DNA from: Symbiodinium sp. CCMP2592
Taxonomy: Eukaryota > Sar > Dinophyceae > Suessiales > Symbiodiniaceae
Direction: 5' to 3'
DNA: 64,000 bases
Assembly: GCA_905221615.1 (NCBI GenBank)
Contig: CAJNDT010000131.1
Span: 203,501-267,500, forward strand
Shown: in pieces, positions 54,899 through 64,000 of the stretch
Layout: each line of letters opens with the position of its first letter
Position numbering within the stretch: position 1 is the stretch's first letter
Position numbers and translations under genes: made by a program
The notes under the pieces: generated by a model
Databases searched by the model: none
Told to the model about the DNA's origin: nothing
Seen by the model: the letters and a program-made list of their open reading frames with translations, nothing else

Positions 54899-55025
54899 CA
54901 CACATACTCCTACTCCTCCTCCTCCTCCTCCTAATAATACTACCACACGTCCTCCTCTTGCGGCTCCTACTGTTACTCCCCCCTTCTCCTCCTGGTCCTC
55001 CTCCTCCTGGTCTTGCTGCTGCTGA
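54899..55025. repeat. Interrupted (CCT/ACT)n array
   Basis: ACTCCT and CCTCCT units with AATAAT interruptions, ending in TGCTGCTGC. Confidence 0.88.
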
Positions 55026-57204
55026 AGGAATGACCTGAATTGCAGGTGCAGCAAGCCTGGAGCATGAAGACGGAGATGAATCCGTTCCAGGCTGCCGTTG
55101 CTACGCCGCCTTGGCTTTATGGGCTTTACAGGATGCACTGTTCCGTCACCACAGGCTTCAAGCTGTCGTAATTGGCGTTTCTGGATACAGCCGAAGCCAG
55201 TGAACTCAGTAAGCCCACAGAGATTGAGGACACCGGCGACGGGGCTGAGGACTCATGACTTGGAAACGGTGAGCGACAATGGGAACAGGTCTTCCGGGTT
55301 CTTTCTGATGCAAATATAAACGAAGTGCACGGTGGGTGTTTCTACTACTTCTGCAGAACTAGGCATTACAGCCCAGGGTGCAAGATTGAGGAGCCGAAGT
55401 GGTGCGCGACTTAAAACTAAACCCGTGAAAACCCCCAAAAACATACATTACACACTCCTGCAGCAAGCAGGCGAATGATTGACAAAGGACCGTTCAACGA
55501 GTTCCAGCCTTCATCCCACCAAGAAATATGTCGTCGACCACAACAAACAACCCTTTGCGCTGCCCCTGCGTAGCCTTGACTAGACCCAGCCGCTGACCAA
55601 AGAAGAAAAGACGCACGCCAGCATCAACATTTTGGGACATGTTCACGGACTTGGCTGATTTTCGGGCGATCCATGGTCCTCTAAAAAAAGAATCCTGAGT
55701 ATGCACATCCTCAAGCCCTTAAGAACCGTGCCCTCAGGCCCCAGAGCCCTATTGCTCTCAGCATTCCCAGACACTATAAGAGATGTCCACGAACAAGAAC
55801 CTCAGCTGTGGATGTCGGCTCGGGGTCCACCCAGCAGGAAAGCTTTTGTGAGTTTAGGGGGTCTTACTGTGGTCTTACTGTGGCGTCTGCTACAGCCTGT
55901 GTCTTCTGTATGGCTGGCGGGCTTCCGATTAGCATATTCCTTGCTTCAGCGGTATCGGCTTCTGTGGATACCCTTTTTTTGCCCAGTCCGTCCTGCGGAC
56001 TCAGGTCCGACGGATTCCAAGATCGAAGTTGGAGTCGGTTTTAGGGTTTGGGGCCCTGTGGTCGAAGTTCAGGACTCAGCGTTTTTCGAGTTAGAGGGTG
56101 ACGGGCTTTGGCACTCTGGGCAGTATGAGTTAAAGCAGAACCCTCAAGCCTTTTGAGAGCGTGAGGCCTTTGAATCCAAACTTCCTCCAACTGCGGACAA
56201 GGCCCCAACAGTGACAAAGAAGTATGGGGTTTCTGTTTAGGTCTCGTTTTGAGGCTTACGGTTACAGTCGCCCAACCCCCACACCCCCAACTCACCTAGC
56301 CAAGCCACCCCGCACACTCTCCCCTCTCAGTAGCCATAAGGCCAAAAACACATCAACATGAGCATCCTGTGTTTGTGTTACAGAAAGCCCTTGATTGTGA
56401 GATCCATGACCGGGCAAAAAACCCAGCAGACCCTGTCCAAAAAGTTGCAAAACCTCTGACAGGATCTGTTGGGGCCTTTAGCCAAAGGGGCACGGGGGAG
56501 AAGAGCAGCAGCACGACGATGTGCAAGGGCCAGTGGCCCATGATGCGAGTGATCACGAACTCAACCCTCGCAGACAGGTCTAAGGTTTAGTGTATAGTAG
56601 TGAAGGCTAGGGTCTGGGTTCAAAGAGGTGCATGCGCCCTTCCGTGTGGCTTGTTGAGGATTGTCCTTGAAATCGTCATCCTGTGACTCCGACATGCTTA
56701 TGGCAAACCAGGGATGCATTTCGGTGCCATGTAAGGTAAGGATCTCAGTCCTAGTCACCAAGGTTTCTACTAGGTTCCCATCTTTTCTGAGACCGAGACC
56801 CCCAAACCGAAATCCCATAGCCATGGCCCTAAGCCCACAACTCCACAAAGATCCGTGAACCGAAGGCCATCGCCCTGGCTCAAGACAACCAGAGACATTC
56901 CGGAAAACTAAGAGTTCACAGATCCGCATAAACTAGGGAACCCTGATTGTCCAAAAAACTCAAAACGCAAGGACCCCCCCAAGGTAACAAAAGGAATTCC
57001 TAAAGGCTTTCTGGCAAATCCTAGATCCCGAACACTTCAGACTAAACCCGAAAGCCAAAACTCGGTCCTCCGACCCACTGAACTCAAGAATGTCGGGATA
57101 CAACAAAAGCCGAGGTGCGCATTGTCCAAGCGCTTGGAGCCCTTCCGCCTTGGTACGTCTTTCCATCGCTACATGTTTTCTTGCTTGCCTTGTGGAAAGA
57201 TTAA
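55026..57204. other. Non-coding stretch
   Basis: A 151-codon plus-strand frame at 55701-56156 has no recognisable domain. No gene supported. Confidence 0.4.
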
Positions 57205-57660
57205 CGATTTGCAGCAGCATCAGCAGTAGTAGCAGCAGGAGGAGTCGGCAGAAAAGCACAAGCAGTGGTGGTGGTAGTAGCAGTAGCAGTAGCAGTAGCA
57301 ATAGCAACAGAAGTAGTAGTAGTAGTAGTTAATGGTAATAATGGTAATAGTAGTAATAGTAGCAATAATAGTAATAAGGATAGTAATAGTAATACAAAGT
57401 AATACTAGTAATACTAGTAATACTAGTAATACTAGAAATACTAGTAATACTAGTAATACTAGTAGTAATAGTAATAATAGCAATAATGGAAGAAACAGAA
57501 CTAATAGCAATAATAGTAATAATAGTAATAATAGAAATAACAGTAATAATAGCAAGAGTAGTAATAAGAGTAATAATAGTAATAACATTTTTAGTAGAAA
57601 AAGCAAGAGCAGCAGCAGCAGCAGTAGAAGAAGCAGAAGTAGATCGAGGTGGAAGTAGAA
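57205..57660. repeat. Compound AGC/AGT/AAT array
   Basis: AGCAGC and AGTAGT units (57205-57330), then AATAGT-rich sequence with the 9-bp tandem at 57401-57463, then AGCAGC again (57603-57630). Confidence 0.93.
57401..57463. repeat. (AATACTAGT)7 tandem repeat
   Basis: Seven 9-bp units, one with a single substitution (AATACTAGA). All but that one contain the palindrome ACTAGT. Confidence 0.95.
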
Positions 57661-57763
57661 GCAGACGTAGACATGGAGGTAGAGGCAGGCGTACACGGAG
57701 ACCTAGAGGTAGAGGTGAACTAGAAGAAGAAAGAGACATTCACGTAAAGGTAAAGTAGACGTA

Positions 57764-57900
57764 AAGATGGAGGTAGAAGTAGAAGTCGTCGTCTTAATCG
57801 TAGTCGTAGTCGTAGTAGTAGTGGCAGTAGTAGTCGTCGTCGTCGTAGGCGTAGTAGTAGTCGTCGTCGTCATCGTCGTCATCGTGGTCGTGGTGATAGT
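57764..57900. repeat. Interrupted GTA/GTC array
   Basis: GTAGTCGTAGTCG and GTCGTCGTC units, ending in ATCGTC and GTGGTCGTG. Confidence 0.9.
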
Positions 57901-58585
57901 GCTAAGAGGTTGGGGATGCTCTCGAAAACTTGGAAAACGACATGTGGGCCTGCATAACCAAACTAAGTGTGTATTAGGGACCTCTATCTTCATTGCTGAT
58001 CACATCCGGAGGGCTGCCCCAGCTCCGTCGTAGTATAGGCGGCCACGTACCCTGAGATCACGAAGAAGGCGCCGACCACCACGTTGATCTCGCAGGTGCA
58101 AGCTGAAGACCCCTACCCCTGAATTAAGAGACTATTTCGAAACCCGACTGCATCAACTACATATGAGGAATATTATAGTCGAGATCTTGCATTTTCAAGA
58201 ACCTTTAATACAGCGATATTGAAAGCCTTTGGGCCCGGACGCCTGAACGCTACGTTTGGAAGGGGAGCCCTGTGCCCAAACCAAAAGTGGCCCGATTCAC
58301 GCTAAAGGCTTGAATGTAACGACATGAGAGCAACAATGCTGAACAAGGAAGAATACTGCAGCAACAAGAGTAGCAAAAGCCGTAGGCTCAGGGAAATAAC
58401 CACACAAGGCAGGACATGAAGCTCTAAACCATTCAGATCCCGACCCGAAGCTTCAATCGCAAAGCGGCTCATCTCTAACGAATCGCCGAGAGTTTCGAGC
58501 ATAGGACGCAAGTCAAAGGGTAGGTTTGGGGTTACCCAGACTTTGAGGGACTGGTTTCTGTAGTTTGCTGACATTGCTTACCAAC
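57901..58585. other. Non-coding stretch
   Basis: Nothing recognisable. Confidence 0.5.
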
Positions 58586-58587
58586 GG

Positions 58588-58630
<43 letters not shown>

Positions 58631-58641
58631 TACTACTACTG

Positions 58642-58686
<45 letters not shown>
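58586..58686. repeat. (ACT)n microsatellite
   Basis: About 33 units with one TCT and one GCT interruption. An imperfect ACG/ACA tail continues to about 58795. Confidence 0.95.
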
Positions 58687-58795
58687 GCACTGCTACCACA
58701 ACTGCATTAACACGACAACACGGCTACACAGCTGCACGACTAGACGACAACTGCGACAGCGACTGCGAGTGGGACTACGACTACGACCACGACTT

Positions 58796-61700
58796 CCTTG
58801 CTGCTAATGCGGGTAATACTGACCTGCTAAAGGTAATCATGATGATGAGTGTAGTACGAACAAGAAGAAGTAAACCCTGGATTTCGAAACCCCACCCGGG
58901 CTCCGCTCCTGCGAGATTAGCCTCAGCAAGAAGGGGTTCCGCGTTGCCGTGTGGATGAAGTGGCCGGAGGCGATGTAAGCAATCAGAATGAACCTGCTCG
59001 GCTCTAAAGCTTTTAAAGGGCGTATGAAATCGGAAGGATAGAAAGTTGTGATCTTAAAGCTACCTAAGCTACATCCGGCCCTGCACCAACCGAGACCCCG
59101 AAGACTTGAGTTTGCCACTGTCATCCACACCAAACTCTAAAGCTGAAACGAAAAGAACCCAATCCCTTACGGCATTTGGACATATTTGGCCATCAGCTTG
59201 CCAAGCAACACACCCTTCTTTTTTCGGCTCTCTGGCTTAGAGCGCTAATCCAGGAACCCGCACGGGCCTAAACCTTAGACTAGAGTTTTGCTGTAACATA
59301 CAGCATAGCTGTATGGGGACCATAACGGGATGCTATTGCTAGTTGTTCCGATCCCTAATAGGCTTGGCTGCGATATACCCTGGGCCTCCAGGCGGCTCCG
59401 ACTGCCCAGCAGTGGCCCTTGAAAGTGCTACATCCGAAAGGGTTCCGGGGTTTAGGGCTTAGGGCCCCACATCGAAGACAAAAGCCCAGCCCTAAACCCC
59501 TCGAAGCAAGATCCACAACACGAAGCTGGAGTCCAAAGGACCTCACAACGCCGAATTCTTTGAAACCTGCACTGGAACAGCAGATCATCGAAGCAAAAAC
59601 TCAAAACAAAAGCACTGTGCGAAAAAACAAAAAACACGAAGAAGGAACCAACCGAGCAAAGCGGAGCGCCTGAGGCTGTCCAACGCGCCGATGCGAGGCT
59701 TCTTCTTTGTTTCGGTTGCCGTGTCCTCTGCTTCTAGCGGTCCGGTTAATACAAACTAAGGCCGTACGGGTTTCGGATTTCAAGGTTCTTGTTTGAAGTC
59801 TCAGGTTTAGGGCTCGTGCCGGCTGTAGACTTCAGGCTTGCAACAGCGACAGAGCATCATCGTCGTTCTGTCCGAGGACCCAGTTCACAGATCACCAGAC
59901 TTAGAAGCTGCGATATAAGTGAGGAGATGCTGCTCTACTCACACTTCAGACAACATGCCCTTGGATGCGTATGGCTTCACTTACCCATCATACCCTCAGC
60001 CAGCTTTCGCTCAGAACGACGGCAAGGAAGCAGAGTATGGGGCCGTTTCTTTACAGGTTCCAAAATCGTGTTTAAAGAGCTTTACAGAGCTTCTTACAAG
60101 AGATGTTGATAGGGCTTAGGGGGTGCTATGTAGACCGCTGATTAATAAGGGATGTTGGGGTCTCTAAGTAAACAGATCCGAAGCCGAACCATGGTTGTCC
60201 TCGGCTTCTTTAGCCTCACGGGCGCCCGCCACCTGTGGTTTCGAGCTTTACAGTTTGGGAGTGGGGGTTTATGGTCGGGGGCAAAGAATCAGGGGACAGG
60301 ATGCTCAGATTTGGTTACAAACAATGAACAATTGCGTCGTCAACCCAAAACCAGGAAGTCTCGCGACAAGCACCCCGGTTCTGTTCATGACGCGCCTTTG
60401 CATCATGCCAGCAGAGCACGTAGTAGGCGCCCATGACCGCCTATGGCATGTTACGATGCTTGGTCTGCTTCCATCAGCACACAATCAGCCGGTGAAATTG
60501 CACATGACCCTAGAATGCCTACATGTTCGGCTCCGCTGGACTTCTTCACTTTACAGCCTTGTCTAGTAAAACACCCTGATGTTTGGCTCAGCTTCTTCGT
60601 ATTTGTAATGCGTCATCATGAACTTTGCCTGGACCTAACCCTTGAACCCTGGATCCCAAGTTCTTAACTACAGACTCCAGCTCACGAAGCCTACCCGAAA
60701 CACTAAACATGTGCTCAGAAGAAACTCGCTCTGTCAGTCAGGCAAGAAGTCTTCTATTTCGGCGGCAAGACAACAAAAAGTCAGCTCAGGTAGAGGATTC
60801 ATCAGCAAAGTTTCGGATCTAGGACCTAGCCGCTCTGTGGGCAGGAATTGAAAAATTTAGGGTTCAGCGTTCAGGGTTGCGGGCACCCCTGATCCGCGGA
60901 ATAAGCTTTAACCGGAGTGAGCATCCAAGGCCCGACTCACCTGCGCAATAATAATACTTCCACCCCGAATGGGCTCGGGGCCCAAATCCCGACGCCCTAA
61001 ACTCTAAACCCTAAAGCCTAAACCCTAAACTCAATAAAACTCTGAGCCGAAGTGACGCAAAGCGCCAGAGCTCCCATGTTCACGGAGGCGCCGCTCGGGC
61101 CTCTGAGCGAACTGGAGACCAAAAGTTCAAACAAACATACGGAACCTATAGGGAATGTAGTGTAATGTAATATATATTGTAGTATGCTGTGTTATATTAT
61201 TATTATCGTGTTACTGCTTGGTGGTTCTGAGTATCGGGCTTTTGGGTGTTGGTTTAGGGCTTGCTTCGCTGGATGTCTAAAACAAAGTCAAGGCTTTGCA
61301 GTTTAGCGAGCAGAACTGTATTTCGTTCGTGAACCTCTTAGAAGAGTCATTGGCAGTTTTATGGCACAGTTGAGATGACGTAGAAGGGGAATGGTCATAC
61401 CGATTTAATCCGGGCTTCGAGTATATGACTGATGTTTCTGTAGGGTCGGCATCTAACAGGACCTGAGTTTGCATAAGTTTGTCAGGATGTGAAAGAGTTA
61501 TCAGAGCTTGATACGAGGATTGTAACTGCTTTTATGAGAGCTCTGACAGGGCTTTGAGGGAAGGACGATGTTTGAGTTTCCAAAGGCCGAGTGCAGAAAA
61601 TTCTCGGTATCCCTATTGTTGAAGCTTCCTTCAAGCCTCTCCAGGGTTCTCGTTTAACCCTGACCCTTTAGCCCACAGCACTCAAACCTTAGCCAAGGGA

Positions 61701-62629
61701 AGATGACCTGAGTACCAACACCAACAGCACTGATATTTGCTGATCCGCATCCACGGAAGAAACTCCGATGCTGCAAGGCCTAGGGTTAGCCCCGCACTGG
61801 CAAGCATGCAACATAGGCCAACAACACAAAAGGCCGTTAGACAATCATCACAGGCTGATGTCCGATTGAAGGTAGCACGACAGCCTGTCCCTCAAGTGAT
61901 GCCGCATTCCACGACGGGCCTGCGTGAAGCCTTTTCCCAACATCCTTTGCTCACGATCCGAAACCCTAAGCACATACTTTCGAAAGTCCTATCAAATTTC
62001 TTCGAACGCTAAACAGTAATACTAGCAATTATACTCGTCATGATAATAACAAACTCATGATGCAGTTTCACGAACGATCTAAATCCTGGAATCCTAAACA
62101 CAGCGAAAACAAGTCATTTAAAAGAGCGAGAAGTCAGCGTACCTGCTGCAGGGGCCGAACCCGCAGTGACGGCAGCCAGCGGTGGAGCCAGCATCACAGC
62201 GACCTTTGAGAAGGGTTTGATAAGGTTTTATATGGGTCTGTAAACGGGATCGAATTGCGGGTCTGGGCCTTCCGGATTTCAGGAGCAAACGCCTCAACCC
62301 TCAGACACTGCCCAAGCCTCGGGACCGAAGGATTCAGGAATCGATGGCTCGGTGTTTGGGAGTCAATGCGCCTGTCGTCGCCAGCAAAGAGTGGACACAA
62401 TACCCCACACCTTGACCCCAAATCCTCGAATTCCGATGCAGATTCAAAACCACCAACATGTGGCACACAGAGGATCCACGATACGTTTAGTAGATTCTAG
62501 GAGCATGCATGAGCAATCAGAAATTGCCGCTGCGATATTTGCAGTGCAGGCTGCGCAGCAACGGTCGCAGGACCAGCAACAGAGTGGGCATAGCATGTTC
62601 GCGGTAGTCTCGTTTTGTCCTTGTCGTAG
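58796..62629. other. Non-coding stretch
   Basis: CCCTAAA-like run at 60997-61035 and an AT-rich patch (61155-61205). Reading frames up to 123 codons (60195-60566) lack recognisable domains. Confidence 0.45.
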
Positions 62630-62850
62630 TAGAGGCAGTGTTCACATAGGGGCGGCAGTATTAGCAGCAGTCGCAGTAGCAGCATGTAGCAGGCAGCGGT
62701 AGCAGTTAGCAGCTAAGCAGTGGTAGGCAGGAGCAAGCTGATGAGGATGATTATGAGACTGGGAAAGATGATGAGTCGATGAAGCTGATCAAGACGAAGA
62801 ACATGAGGATGCTAAGCATGGTGACAGTGACGATAATGCTGATGACGACT
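62630..62850. repeat. Loose AGC/GTA and GAT/GAC trinucleotide-biased tract
   Basis: GCAGCAGTCGCAGTAGCAGC-like units (62650-62710), then GATGAGGATGA-type units (62740-62850). Confidence 0.6.
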
Positions 62851-63265
62851 ACGCAGATGCAAACATCATTCGGAGCCTGTATGACTATGACTTTGACGAC
62901 TGCTTCGACTGAGACCGACAAAACATGCAACATGGGTTTTGACTCCACACTACCATTGATACCTGTGTATACTGATTTTTGGGGGACTGCTGACTACTGC
63001 TGCAGTTATCACAAATGAGCCATTTCTGGTATGCATATGCTGGGTTGCTCAGCTCATAGGCTAATAAAGTTCTACGGCAATTGTCAAGCAACATGTTGAA
63101 CATATCACCCCAAACTTTAAAACAGCAACTCGTGAAGACGAAAACAAAGGATGTGCATCCAAAGCACGCTGACAACGAATGCCAGGAACAGCACCACGTG
63201 CTTCCTCCATTCAACGGCAGGTGGCTCGACTTGTTATGCAGGTAGGCAGCTGAGTGGTAAGTATG

Positions 63266-63310
63266 TGTGTGTATATATATATACATATATTTATATATGT
63301 ATATGTATAG
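63266..63310. repeat. TA-rich microsatellite
   Basis: GTGTGTATATATATATACATATAT-like, 45 bp. Confidence 0.85.
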
Positions 63311-63323
63311 TATGCAGCGAGAG

Positions 63324-63327
<4 letters not shown>

Positions 63328-63361
<34 letters not shown>
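63328..63361. repeat. (AG)n microsatellite
   Basis: About 16 AG units. Confidence 0.95.
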
Positions 63362-63416
63362 CAGAGGCGCAGAGGCGAAGAGGCGCAGAGGCGCAGAGGC
63401 GCAGAGGCGCAGAGGC
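63361..63416. repeat. (GCAGAGGC)7 tandem repeat
   Basis: Seven 8-bp units, the third with C>A. It abuts the AG run and probably grew from it. Confidence 0.95.
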
Positions 63417-64000
63417 GGAGAGAGCATGATGCAACCAGTCTTGTCAAGTCAGGGCTTCACCATAAAAACGAGCGGAAAAGCGTGTGATAAGTGCAGCGAC
63501 CAGGTAATTGCAAGATCTGCAGTAGTCACCTAAATGGCTCACTCATTGTGTTGCGAACTACAGGTAAGAGAAAAAATGCTGCACGAGAGGCAAGTAACAG
63601 GACAGGAGCAGAAGTCAAGCAGCATGCCCGAGACCATCAGACACTGCAATGTCGCGTTGAAGTAATAGGCCGCGGAGGCAAGGGTGCTCATAGACTACAA
63701 ACTTAGAGACCCAAGACCCTGAAAACGAAGCCCCAACAGCACAGTTCGCACAGGATGAGACTATCATGCCCAGTCTACTTGGAAGACCCAGACGCACACT
63801 CCTCCCACGACGTTTGCGAGCTGGGGTTGGGGTTTGGGCCTAAGGTAAGAGCTCGACGGATCCATCGAGCCAAGCTACAACGGCCACGCCTTGAAGGATG
63901 AGGGGACCGAGTTTACGGGGTAATAGTCATAAGCTAAGGCACCTCAAGTTATAGCTTCTTAAAAACCCCGACGTAGGTATATGTAAACTTTCCCACTCGT
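63417..64000. other. Non-coding stretch to the window edge
   Basis: Nothing recognisable. Confidence 0.45.

Noticed and set aside
55701..56156. 151-codon plus-strand ORF
   Set aside because: No domain and composition like neighbouring non-coding sequence.

Overview
The window reads as nuclear DNA of a eukaryote with low gene density, most likely an alveolate alga. I favour a dinoflagellate and cannot exclude a chromerid. The grounds are plant/algal-type TTTAGGG arrays inside the sequence, very abundant trinucleotide microsatellites, a pentatricopeptide-like remnant, an intronless secreted phosphatase gene and a large non-LTR retrotransposon. No spliced-leader gene, rRNA or tRNA was found, so the taxonomic call is inference.

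Layout. 1-603 is a 53-bp minisatellite. 604-7800 is mostly non-coding, with microsatellites, a degenerate coding-like repeat (3.2-4.1 kb) and a telomere-like array (6.8 kb). 7808-9409 (minus) is the one convincing host gene, a calcineurin-like (purple-acid-phosphatase-type) phosphoesterase with a signal peptide. 10.0-10.7 kb holds a degenerate minisatellite and a PPR-like fragment. 12.04-13.4 kb is a polypyrimidine tandem array. 13.4-22.2 kb is non-coding with microsatellites and a G-run/C-run pair.

22262-33032 (minus) is a 10.8-kb LINE flanked by an exact 14-bp target-site duplication. It carries a very long ORF with an apurinic-type endonuclease and a reverse transcriptase. An overlapping second ORF starts with C2H2 zinc fingers and ends with a ubiquitin-specific-protease-like domain. 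A third, protein-like ORF is nested inside the second in another frame. The element has a short GAAGT-repeat 3' tail and sits inside a GGAGTA-type microsatellite. This is the most interesting object in the window: a retrotransposon that appears to carry its own deubiquitinase-like domain.

33.1-64 kb is again gene-poor. It contains many interrupted trinucleotide arrays, AT and GA microsatellites, small palindromes, and background sequence saturated with decayed TTTAGGG/CCCTAAA-like heptamers. Apart from the parts of the retrotransposon, no genes here can be shown to work together.
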